Below are positions 1 to 5,613 of a DNA stretch of 7,926 bases, piece after piece. Under the pieces are notes generated by a model. The model had not been told where the DNA came from and searched no databases. It saw only the letters and a list, made by a program, of their open reading frames with translations. A program made the position numbers and the translations under genes. Origin of the DNA: DSWT01 sp034433375 (GTDB lineage: Bacteria > Chloroflexota > Anaerolineae > B4-G1 > SLSP01); the NCBI GenBank assembly GCA_034433375.1, contig DAOUAQ010000036.1:1-7926 (forward strand), written 5' to 3'. How positions within the stretch are numbered: the stretch's first letter is position 1; the number at the start of each line of letters is the position of its first letter.

Positions 1-33
<33 letters not shown>

Positions 34-88
34 AACCCCCACCCCCTCTCCATTCGAGAAGATTCGTGGTTAATTTTTAGGAGAAACA

Positions 89-1672
89 ATGACATTACAA
101 CCAGTCTTAATCAATGGCGAATGGCGCGCATCGGACGCGGTGGGCACATTTGAGGCCATCAACCCATCAACGAAGACGGCGCTGCCGGAGACGTATCCTG
201 TGTCGAGCGCAGCGGAGGTCGAAGCGGCGATCCACGCCGGGTATGAGGCGGCGGTCGCACTGCGCGAGATGTCGCCGGAGGCGATTGCGCGCTTCCTTGA
301 GGTCTACGCGAACGCCATCGAAGCGCGCGCCGAGGCGCTGGTTGAACTCGCCCACGCCGAGACTGCGCTGCCCAAGTCGCCGCGCCTGCGCGATGTGGAA
401 CTGCCGCGCACCACCGATCAACTGCGTCAGGCCGCCGCCGTCGCCCGCGAGCGTTCGTGGTGCCTGGCGACCATCGACACGAAGCGCGGCATCCGCTCGA
501 TGTACGGACCATTGGGCGGGCCGGTCGTCGTCTTCGGGCCGAACAACTTCCCGTTTGCGTTCAACTCGGCGGCCGGCGGGGATTTCGTCGCGGCGATTGC
601 GGCGGGCAATCCCGTCATCGCCAAGGCCAACACCGGACATCCCGGCACGACGAAGTTGCTCACCGAGGCTGCGTTCGAGGCGATCCAGGCGACCGGTATG
701 CCCGCGGCACTGGTGCAGTTGCTCTACCGCGTCAAGCCAGATGTCGGCTACCGGCTGGTGAGCCATCCGCTGGTCGGCGCGACTGGGTTCACGGGCAGTC
801 GCAGCGCGGGGGTACGCCTCAAGGAAGCGGCGGACAAGGCTGGCAAGCCGATCTACCTGGAAATGTCGAGCATCAACCCGATCTTTGTGCTGCCCGGCGC
901 GTTGGAAGAGCGGCTGGACGCCGTCGCCGGAGAGTTGTACGCTTCGTGCTCGATGGGCGTGGGGCAGTTCTGCACCAAACCGGGCTTCGTCGTCCTGCTA
1001 CAAAATGAGAAAAGCGAGCAGTTTTTCGACAAAGTGAAGGAACACTTCCAGAACCCACCCGGCGTGCTGTTGGGCGAGAGCGGCGTGTGGACGATTGCCG
1101 ATGCGGTGGAGAAACTCCAGGCTGCGGGCGCGCAGCTCGTCACCGGCGGGTACGAAGTCGAGGGGCCAAGCTATCGCTACGCGAACACGCTGCTGCGCGT
1201 CTCCGGCGACGATTTCCTGAAGAACCCGCACGCGCTGCAAATCGAGGCGTTCGGCGTCGTGTCGCTCGTCGTCTTTGCAAAGGACGTCGCGCAGATGTGC
1301 GACATCGCCGAATCGTTGGAGGGCAACCTCACCGGCTGTCTCTACTCCCACACCGGCGGCGACGATGACACACTCTACGACCAGGTCGCGCCGATTCTGC
1401 GCACCAAAGTTGGGCGGCTGCTCAACGACAAGATGCCCACCGGCGTCGCCGTCAGCCCGGCGATGAACCATGGCGGCCCCTACCCCGCGACGGGGCATCC
1501 CGGCTTTACCGCCGTCGGCGTGCCGGCGTCGCTGCTGCGCTTCGGCGCGCTGCACAGCTACGACGCCGTCCGCCCGCACCGCCTGCCGCCGGAGTTGCAG
1601 GACAAGAATCCGACCGGGACGATGTGGCGGTGGATTGATGGGATGTGGACGCAGAAGGACGTTGCGAGTTAA
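89..1672 (+). CDS. NADP-type aldehyde dehydrogenase, KGSADH-like (2,5-dioxovalerate dehydrogenase group)
   Basis: Cytoplasmic NAD(P)+-dependent oxidation of an aldehyde to the acid. Family members convert alpha-ketoglutarate semialdehyde (2,5-dioxopentanoate) to 2-oxoglutarate, the last step of non-phosphorylating pentose, glucarate or hydroxyproline breakdown. The 527-residue length fits the KGSADH subgroup. Visible landmarks are the oxyanion Asn in NFP (N153), the cofactor-binding Lys179, the GFTGS loop at 233-237, the general base Glu258 in YLEMSSINP, the nucleophile Cys295 in GVGQFC, Glu386 in EAFG, and the subgroup-typical HGGPYPAT at 461-468. The C-terminal tail (about 485-525, rich in W and P, with LQDKNPTG) resembles a divergent branch of this group. 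The start is set by AGGAG at 79-83, five bases before ATG. It is the first gene in the window and is followed by a hairpin-bearing spacer and an amidohydrolase. The family call is firm; the true substrate is inferred, since no dehydratase or aldolase that would make the semialdehyde lies nearby. Confidence 0.93.
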   Translation: MTLQPVLINGEWRASDAVGTFEAINPSTKTALPETYPVSSAAEVEAAIHAGYEAAVALREMSPEAIARFLEVYANAIEARAEALVELAHAETALPKSPRLRDVELPRTTDQLRQAAAVARERSWCLATIDTKRGIRSMYGPLGGPVVVFGPNNFPFAFNSAAGGDFVAAIAAGNPVIAKANTGHPGTTKLLTEAAFEAIQATGMPAALVQLLYRVKPDVGYRLVSHPLVGATGFTGSRSAGVRLKEAADKAGKPIYLEMSSINPIFVLPGALEERLDAVAGELYASCSMGVGQFCTKPGFVVLLQNEKSEQFFDKVKEHFQNPPGVLLGESGVWTIADAVEKLQAAGAQLVTGGYEVEGPSYRYANTLLRVSGDDFLKNPHALQIEAFGVVSLVVFAKDVAQMCDIAESLEGNLTGCLYSHTGGDDDTLYDQVAPILRTKVGRLLNDKMPTGVAVSPAMNHGGPYPATGHPGFTAVGVPASLLRFGALHSYDAVRPHRLPPELQDKNPTGTMWRWIDGMWTQKDVAS

Positions 1673-1705
1673 GAGTTAAGAGCAAAGTTGATGAGAACAA
1701 AAATC

Positions 1706-1777
1706 TGTCAACGGATTGAACGGATTTGAACGGATTTTCTCTTTATCAATCCGTTTCAGCCGTTGAATCCGTTGACA
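1706..1777. repeat. Large imperfect inverted repeat between ALDH and amidohydrolase genes
   Basis: The left arm (1706-1736) and right arm (1748-1777) are near-complementary over about 30 bases with an 11-base loop. The outer 12 bases, TGTCAACGGATT, pair perfectly with the end of the right arm; the inner part has a few mismatches and one bulge. The left arm also contains tandem copies of the unit GAACGGATT. A run of T follows neither arm closely, so it is not a classic intrinsic terminator. It may stabilise or attenuate the transcript between the two genes, or be a dispersed intergenic repeat. Confidence 0.8.
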
Positions 1778-1784
1778 TTTTCAG

Positions 1785-1791
1785 AAAGGAG
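1785..1791 (+). promoter_or_regulatory. Ribosome binding site deciding the amidohydrolase start
   Basis: AAAGGAG, seven bases upstream of ATG 1799. It lies just outside the right arm of the 1706-1777 inverted repeat. It supports 1799 over the in-frame TTG at 1763, which is buried in the repeat. Confidence 0.8.
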
Positions 1792-1798
1792 AGATGCG

Positions 1799-2635
1799 AT
1801 GATTCTCGACGGACATATTCATATTGACGGCGGCCCGGAAGATCGGGAAGATTTCGTGCGACGGCTGCACGAGGCTGGCGTGGACGGCGGCATCCTGCTG
1901 TCACCCGCGCCGGCGTGCTTTGCGGGGGCGCTGCACACCGCGTCGCCGCAGGAGCGATTGGAGAAAGTGCTGTTCTGGTGCGAGACCGGGCCGCACCTGT
2001 ATCCCTTCTACTGGATTGACCCGACGGAAACGGACGCGCTGAAGCAGGTTGACCTCGCGGTGAACAAAGGCGCTGCCGGCTTCAAAGTCATCTGCTCCAC
2101 GCACGATCCCGGCGATCCGCGCGCGCTGCGCACGTACCAGGCCATCGCCGAGGCCGAACGGCCCATCCTCTTCCACTCCGGCATCCTGTGGGACGGCGCG
2201 CCATCGCATGGCGCACCGTCGTCGCCGCACAACCGGCCCGCCAACTTCGAGGCGCTGCTGGACGTGAAAGGCTTGCGGTTCGCGCTGGCGCACATCTCGT
2301 GGCCCTGGACCGATGAGTGCATCGCCGTTTACGGCAAGTTCCAGGCCGCGATGCGCCGCCGTGGGGATTTGGATGTGGAAATGTTCATTGATACCACGCC
2401 CGGCACACCGCCCATCTACCGCCGCGACGCGCTGACCCGGCTCTTCACCGTGGGCTACGACGTAAGCCGCAACGTCATCTTCGGCAGCGACAACCACGCC
2501 AACGCCTACAATGCCGCCTACGCGCGCAGTTGGATTGAGCGCGACTGCGCTATCTTCACGGAAATCGGTGTGGAGGAGACAACAATCAACAACGTCTTCG
2601 GCGAGAATGTGAAACGGTTTGTAGGCGCGACGTAA
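1799..2635 (+). CDS. Amidohydrolase-2 family metal-dependent hydrolase
   Basis: A TIM-barrel hydrolase or decarboxylase of the Amidohydro_2 type, expected in the cytoplasm with a divalent metal. Numbered from the ATG at 1799 (278 residues), it shows the N-terminal metal motif H6-x-H8 (DGHIHI), a strand ending FKVICSTHD at 95-103, H126 (LFHSG), H165 (LAHISWPW) and D231 (IFGSDNH), in the order and spacing of the family's metal and catalytic residues. A longer frame opens at TTG 1763 inside the inverted repeat, but AAAGGAG at 1785-1791 sits seven bases before ATG 1799 and the HxH strand begins right there, so 1799 is chosen. Substrates in this family range from lactones to aromatic acids and cannot be told from sequence. 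The neighbouring aldehyde dehydrogenase and the downstream sugar isomerase suggest a catabolic role. A tryptophan- and proline-containing loop at 130-148 has the repeat GAPSHGAPS. Confidence 0.88.
   Translation: MILDGHIHIDGGPEDREDFVRRLHEAGVDGGILLSPAPACFAGALHTASPQERLEKVLFWCETGPHLYPFYWIDPTETDALKQVDLAVNKGAAGFKVICSTHDPGDPRALRTYQAIAEAERPILFHSGILWDGAPSHGAPSSPHNRPANFEALLDVKGLRFALAHISWPWTDECIAVYGKFQAAMRRRGDLDVEMFIDTTPGTPPIYRRDALTRLFTVGYDVSRNVIFGSDNHANAYNAAYARSWIERDCAIFTEIGVEETTINNVFGENVKRFVGAT
2192..2220. repeat. Near-perfect palindrome inside the amidohydrolase coding sequence
   Basis: Thirteen-base arms (2192-2204 and 2208-2220) match at 12 of 13 positions around a three-base loop CGC. The arm begins GACGGCGCGCCAT. 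The same DNA encodes the amino-acid repeat GAPSHGAPS at residues 133-141, so the symmetry may be a by-product of repeated GC-rich codons. It would form a very stable stem in mRNA. Confidence 0.75.
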
Positions 2636-2646
2636 ACTCGACACTC

Positions 2647-2674
2647 TTGACAAAAACGACAGTGTAATTACCAT
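2647..2674 (+). promoter_or_regulatory. Candidate sigma-70-type promoter for the mazEF pair
   Basis: TTGACA at 2647-2652 is a perfect -35 consensus. Sixteen bases later TACCAT (2669-2674) matches the -10 consensus at four of six positions. It starts only 11 bases after the amidohydrolase stop codon and about 70 bases before the antitoxin start. The -10 element is weak, so this is tentative. Overlap with the dyad at 2664-2682 fits a repressible toxin-antitoxin promoter. Confidence 0.4.
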
Positions 2675-2682
2675 GTGATTAC
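2664..2682. promoter_or_regulatory. Candidate operator: 19-bp dyad overlapping the putative -10
   Basis: GTAATTAC - CAT - GTGATTAC: two eight-base half-sites matching at seven of eight positions around a three-base centre. AbrB-fold antitoxins usually bind such dyads in their own promoter, and this one covers the proposed -10 box. That makes it the best candidate for autoregulation by the downstream MazE-like protein. No experimental motif is known to me for this sequence. Confidence 0.45.
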
Positions 2683-2722
2683 GACAGATAAAAAACGCAC
2701 AAGAGAAGCGTCAAATCTGTCG
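2682..2722 (+). promoter_or_regulatory. Two-step stem-loop in the mazE leader
   Basis: CGACAGAT (2682-2689) is perfectly complementary to ATCTGTCG (2715-2722). Inside it ACGC (2695-2698) pairs with GCGT (2708-2711), leaving an asymmetric A-rich interior loop and a nine-base apical loop. It ends ten bases before the ribosome binding site AGGAGGT (2733-2739). It could shape mRNA stability or translation of the antitoxin, or form a cruciform protein-binding site. No T-run follows, so it is not a simple terminator for the amidohydrolase gene. Confidence 0.55.
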
Positions 2723-2744
2723 CGGCGTTTTCAGGAGGTGTGCT

Positions 2745-3029
2745 ATGACAACCGTATTCAAGACCCATATCATCAAGATTGGGAATTCCCAAGGAATCCG
2801 CATCCCCAAACTGCTGCTCAATCAAACCCGGCTGGATGAAACCCAGGAGGTCACCCTACAAGTGCAGGCTGATGACACGGGGACACACATCATCATGCGC
2901 CCCGCGCGCCACCCGCGCAAAGGATGGGATGCGGCGTTCCAGGCTATGGCGACCCACGGGGATGACGAGTGGCTTGACGGCGAATTGGTGAGCACATCAA
3001 CGTGGGATGAGGAAGAATGGGAATGGTAG
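2745..3029 (+). CDS. mazE: MazE-like antitoxin, SpoVT/AbrB fold
   Basis: Antitoxin of a type II toxin-antitoxin pair: it is expected to bind and neutralise the following endoribonuclease and to repress their shared promoter. The 94-residue protein has the AbrB/MazE swapped-hairpin DNA-binding domain at about residues 4-52, with the hallmark IKIGNSQGIRIPK at 10-22. A flexible acidic C-terminal tail follows (about 58-94, ending in an EEEWEW cluster) of the kind that wraps over the toxin. The length is normal for the family. A strong AGGAGGT (2733-2739) five bases upstream sets the start. The stop codon overlaps the start of the toxin gene, so the two are translated together. DNA composition is lower in GC than in the flanking catabolic genes (for example 29 of 60 G+C in 2761-2820), suggesting separate acquisition. 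MazE/PemI-type is a firm call; the exact subfamily is not. Confidence 0.93.
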   Translation: MTTVFKTHIIKIGNSQGIRIPKLLLNQTRLDETQEVTLQVQADDTGTHIIMRPARHPRKGWDAAFQAMATHGDDEWLDGELVSTSTWDEEEWEW

Positions 3030-3346
3030 TCCAACGCTTCGACGTTTACCTGGTCAACCTTGATCCCACAGTCGGCAGCGAAATCCAGAAAACCCGGCTT
3101 GGCGTCGTCATCTCGCCGGACGAGATGAATCGCTGGATCAAAACCGTCATTATCGCCCCGATGACAACGCAAAGCCGCCCCTACCCCAGTCGCGTGCCGT
3201 GTCAATTCCAGGGAAAAGAAGGGCAAGTCGCTTTGGATCAGATTCGCGCCGTGGATAAATCCAGGTTGGTGCGCAAACTAGGCCGCTTGCTGGAAGAGAC
3301 ACAAACCACTATCCTCACGGCGCTGGCCGATATGTTCGCTCCGTAA
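3023..3346 (+). CDS. mazF: MazF/PemK-type mRNA interferase toxin
   Basis: A sequence-specific endoribonuclease that cleaves mRNA when its antitoxin is lost, slowing growth under stress or stabilising the locus. From ATG 3023 it has 107 residues, near the usual 105-115. Family signatures in order are FDVYLVNLDPTVGSEIQKTR at 6-25, VISPDEMNR at 29-37, the TTQSRPYPSR loop at 48-57 and VALDQIRAVDK at 69-79. R25 and T48 occupy the positions of the known catalytic Arg and Thr of MazF. An earlier in-frame ATG at 3017 adds two residues (MG). I prefer 3023 because homologues typically begin MVV-x-RFDVYLV and GAGG at 3009-3012 is ten bases away. Either start overlaps the antitoxin frame (7 or 13 bases), giving translational coupling. 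One oddity: the usual Pro after the catalytic Arg is Leu here (KTRLG rather than KTRP). Confidence 0.93.
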   Translation: MVVQRFDVYLVNLDPTVGSEIQKTRLGVVISPDEMNRWIKTVIIAPMTTQSRPYPSRVPCQFQGKEGQVALDQIRAVDKSRLVRKLGRLLEETQTTILTALADMFAP

Positions 3347-3351
3347 TACCT

Positions 3352-3369
3352 ATTTGATACAAATCAAAT
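3352..3369. promoter_or_regulatory. Small AT-rich dyad upstream of the isomerase gene
   Basis: ATTTGAT (3352-3358) and ATCAAAT (3363-3369) are perfect inverted copies around a four-base centre, six bases past the toxin stop codon. No T-tract follows, so it is a weak terminator at best. It could be a repressor site for the isomerase-glycosyltransferase pair, which starts 73 bases later with its own ribosome binding site AAGGAG at 3428-3433. I could not find a convincing promoter beside it. Confidence 0.4.
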
Positions 3370-3441
3370 TGCTATGACAGTTAGCCACTTTGCCTACCAG
3401 ACTAATAACGCTCAGACTGCTCTACACAAGGAGAAAACCTC

Positions 3442-4332
3442 ATGAAAATCGGCATCAGTTCGTATAGTTTCCATCGTTTAGTCGAAGCAGGCGCGATGAG
3501 CCAGCTTGACGTGATCGCCGTCGCCAAAGATGTAGGCTTCGACGTAATCGAGTTCTCGACGTTCCATCTGCCGGAGGGCGAGACGCCGCTGACGTTTGCG
3601 CCGCAGGTGAAGGCGGAGTGCGACCGTGTGGGCATCGAGATCGCCAACTACACCATCGGCGCGGACTTTCTCAATGGGAGCGCCCGCGCAGACGCAGGGG
3701 GCGACTGGCAAGCCGAGGTCGAGCGCCTGAAGGATGAGGTGCGCGTCGCGCAGATCCTCGGCGCGCCGGGGATGCGCCACGATGCCACGCGCGGTTTTGC
3801 CCGCGATTATGTGGGCGCGCGCGGGTTCGATGACGCGCTGCCCACGCTCATCCAGGGCTGCCGCGCCGTTGCGGAGTTTGCCGCCGACCTGGGCATCAAG
3901 ACGATGGTGGAAAACCACGGCTTCTTCTGCCAGGACAGCGAGCGCGTGGAGAAACTCGCCAACGGCGTGAACCATCCCAACTTCGGTATCCTCATTGATA
4001 TGGGCAACTTCCTCTGCGTGGACGAAGACCCGGCGCAGGCTGTGGCCCGGCTGATGCCCTACGCCTTCCACGTCCACGCGAAAGATTTCCACGTCAAATC
4101 GGGGAACGAGCCAAGTCCAGGCGAGGGCTGGTTCCAGTCGCGGGGCGCGAATTTCCTACGCGGCGCGATCATCGGGCACGGGAATGTCGCCATTATGCAG
4201 TGCTTGCGCATCATGAAGAAGGCTGACTACGACGGCGTGTTGTCCATCGAGTTCGAGGGCATCGAAGAGCCGCTCAAAGGAATCAAGATCGGGCTGGACA
4301 ACCTGCGGCGCTTCGTCCGTATGGCCGGCTAG
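3442..4332 (+). CDS. Sugar phosphate isomerase/epimerase family TIM barrel (AP-endonuclease-2 fold)
   Basis: A metal-dependent TIM-barrel enzyme of the xylose-isomerase-like superfamily (relatives include D-tagatose 3-epimerase, IolE and IolI), likely cytoplasmic. It would interconvert a ketose or inosose by proton transfer. The 296 residues open with the typical first strand MKIGISSYSF and helix/strand VGFDVIEFS (31-39). The four metal-site positions of the family are present in order: E157 (MVENHG), D186 (ILIDMGN), H212 (FHVHAKD) and E270 (SIEFEG). A GHGNVA turn at 245-250 precedes the last strand, as in relatives. AAGGAG eight bases before ATG supports the start. The stop codon is immediately followed by the next gene's ATG, so it is probably the first gene of a two-gene unit. 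The substrate is unknown; sugar acid, ketose or inositol chemistry are all possible. Confidence 0.9.
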   Translation: MKIGISSYSFHRLVEAGAMSQLDVIAVAKDVGFDVIEFSTFHLPEGETPLTFAPQVKAECDRVGIEIANYTIGADFLNGSARADAGGDWQAEVERLKDEVRVAQILGAPGMRHDATRGFARDYVGARGFDDALPTLIQGCRAVAEFAADLGIKTMVENHGFFCQDSERVEKLANGVNHPNFGILIDMGNFLCVDEDPAQAVARLMPYAFHVHAKDFHVKSGNEPSPGEGWFQSRGANFLRGAIIGHGNVAIMQCLRIMKKADYDGVLSIEFEGIEEPLKGIKIGLDNLRRFVRMAG

Positions 4333-5358
4333 ATGACGGCTTCTGCTTTTCACGAAACGCTCGCCCGGCTGCGACAGTACACGGGCGTCGTCATCCCCGT
4401 CTATCTGCCGCACGGCGCGGAGAGCACCGATGCAACGTTGCTTGAAGAAACCGTTACCGGGTATTGCGCGCAAGTCGCCGATCCTGCCGACGTCTGCCTG
4501 AGCGTGGATGGAGAAGCCCACGGCGGCGAGGTTGCGGCGCGGCTGTCTGCTGAACATGGCGTATCGCTGTGCGTTGTGTCGGACAATCGCGGCAAGCTGT
4601 GGGGAGCAATCCACGGCGCGCGGACGCTGCTGCGCAACCCAGATTTGACGTACATCGCCGTGGTGGATCAGGATGGCGATCACTTCGCCAACGAGCTGCT
4701 CAACTTCGTGCGCGCCGCCGACCACATCCGCGCGCAGACCGGCGACGAAGGCGTGGTGATCCTGGGTCGCCGCATTTCGCTGCACCGCCCGATGGGGTTC
4801 CTGCGCGGCGAGTTGGAAGCGCTGGCCGACCGCGTGCTGCTCGACGCGCTCCACTATCACGCCGCCGTGACCGGCGTTCCGCTGCGCCTGGAATTCGCCA
4901 CGCTGCTTGATGAAGCACCGGATTTCCAGTCGGGGTACAAGCTGTTCAGCCGGACAACCGCGCAGGCTGTGTTCGATGCCGCTGCACACCAGGCCGGCGT
5001 CCCCGACGTGGCCTACTATCGCCACGCGTGCGAGACCGTGATGGCGGTCGAGGCGCTGGAAAGCGGGGCGCATCTGGGCGTGGTCAACCGCAGCACGTTC
5101 AATGAGCAGCCGGTGACGCACTTCGGCAAGCTCAACCAGGCGCGCGCCACAGCGGATATGATCGTCTGGGGCTGCAAGCGGCTCGCCGTCCCCTACCCCT
5201 TTGTCGCCCAATGGTTGGCGAATCACGCGCCGCGCCTGCTGCTCAATACCATCGTTCCCCACGGAAAGGAAGAGGTGGAACATGTGCGGCGGTTCGTCCA
5301 GACGGCGTTCGAGGCCACGGCCGAGGGCGCAACTGGACTACAGCCGTTATTTGTGTAG
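4333..5358 (+). CDS. GT-A fold glycosyltransferase, GT2-like, soluble
   Basis: A predicted nucleotide-sugar-dependent transferase of 341 residues, with no signal peptide or membrane segment. GT-A features in order are the first strand GVVIPVYLP (18-26), VCLSVDGE (54-61) with D59, the helix motif N-x-G (N85, G87) in DNRGKLWGAIHGAR, the metal/nucleotide-binding DxD in VVDQDGDH (D112, D114, D116), and an acidic stretch HACETVMAVE (231-240) where GT2 enzymes carry their catalytic ED-type motif. The C-terminal part after 260 has no motif I recognise. The ATG begins directly after the TAG of the isomerase gene and no Shine-Dalgarno is apparent, so translation probably depends on termination-reinitiation. 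The pairing with a sugar isomerase/epimerase suggests the two act on the same or related sugar. The fold call is good; donor, acceptor and product are unknown, and a non-transferase nucleotidyl role cannot be excluded. Confidence 0.75.
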   Translation: MTASAFHETLARLRQYTGVVIPVYLPHGAESTDATLLEETVTGYCAQVADPADVCLSVDGEAHGGEVAARLSAEHGVSLCVVSDNRGKLWGAIHGARTLLRNPDLTYIAVVDQDGDHFANELLNFVRAADHIRAQTGDEGVVILGRRISLHRPMGFLRGELEALADRVLLDALHYHAAVTGVPLRLEFATLLDEAPDFQSGYKLFSRTTAQAVFDAAAHQAGVPDVAYYRHACETVMAVEALESGAHLGVVNRSTFNEQPVTHFGKLNQARATADMIVWGCKRLAVPYPFVAQWLANHAPRLLLNTIVPHGKEEVEHVRRFVQTAFEATAEGATGLQPLFV

Positions 5359-5411
5359 GATAAACACCAACAAACCGGACGCGGATTGCGCTGATTGTCG
5401 CAGAATAGGAG

Positions 5412-5429
5412 CGCGATTTGGAAATCGCG
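5412..5429. repeat. Perfect palindromic hairpin, CGCGATTT-GG-AAATCGCG
   Basis: Eight-base perfect arms with a GG centre. Outside it, TAG at 5406-5408 can also pair with CTA at 5431-5433 across a small asymmetric bulge. I recall closely similar elements scattered between genes in Chloroflexota assemblies, so it is probably a dispersed repeat unit rather than a gene-specific site. Confidence 0.75.
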
Positions 5430-5445
5430 GCTACATAAATCATAA

Positions 5446-5461
5446 AGAATCTGCGTGAATC
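5446..5461. repeat. Direct repeat copy 1, AGAATCTGCGTGAATC
   Basis: This 16-base sequence recurs exactly at 5598-5613, and its core AATCTGCGT appears again at 5620-5628. The copies bracket the large inverted repeat at 5489-5550. Confidence 0.75.
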
Positions 5462-5488
5462 TGTATTCGTCAGAATGAGATTGAACAA

Positions 5489-5550
5489 CCGCCAAGACGC
5501 CAAGAGCGCCAAGTTTTTAAGATTTCTTGGCGGACTTGGTGACTTGGCGG
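5489..5550. repeat. Long imperfect inverted repeat with GCCAAG/CTTGGC units
   Basis: The 25-base arms 5489-5513 and 5526-5550 pair at 21 of 25 positions plus one G-U, around a 12-base AT-rich loop. Each arm is itself three tandem copies of an eight- or nine-base unit containing GCCAAG (or CTTGGC/CTTGGT on the other arm), so the element is both tandem and inverted. No T-run follows the right arm. It could fold as a stable RNA stem downstream of the glycosyltransferase gene, protecting the transcript end, or be a non-autonomous dispersed repeat. Confidence 0.8.
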
Positions 5551-5597
5551 TAGAAAAAGCGCGTTACCAATGTATTCAACATCCTCTTGACCATTAC

Positions 5598-5613
5598 AGA
5601 ATCTGCGTGAATC
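5598..5613. repeat. Direct repeat copy 2, AGAATCTGCGTGAATC
   Basis: Exact second copy of the 5446-5461 sequence, lying just upstream of the URO-D-like gene. Its last bases run into AATCCGCG, the complement of CGCGGATT at 5380-5387, so the whole spacer has weak outer inverted symmetry. Confidence 0.75.

Noticed and set aside
1763..1798. Upstream extension of the amidohydrolase from a TTG codon
   Set aside because: The extension lies in the inverted repeat. The AAAGGAG and the conserved first strand point to ATG 1799.
1901..2674. Open frame of 257 codons on the minus strand over the amidohydrolase gene
   Set aside because: Shadow of the amidohydrolase gene, which has conserved metal motifs and a good ribosome binding site.
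4156..5283. Open frame of 375 codons on the minus strand
   Set aside because: It is antisense to the glycosyltransferase gene and the end of the isomerase gene, both of which have clear motifs. Its own translation shows no recognisable domain.
5489..5550. Intrinsic terminator for the glycosyltransferase gene
   Set aside because: The stem is followed by TAGAAAAAG, not a run of T. The T-rich segment is in the loop.
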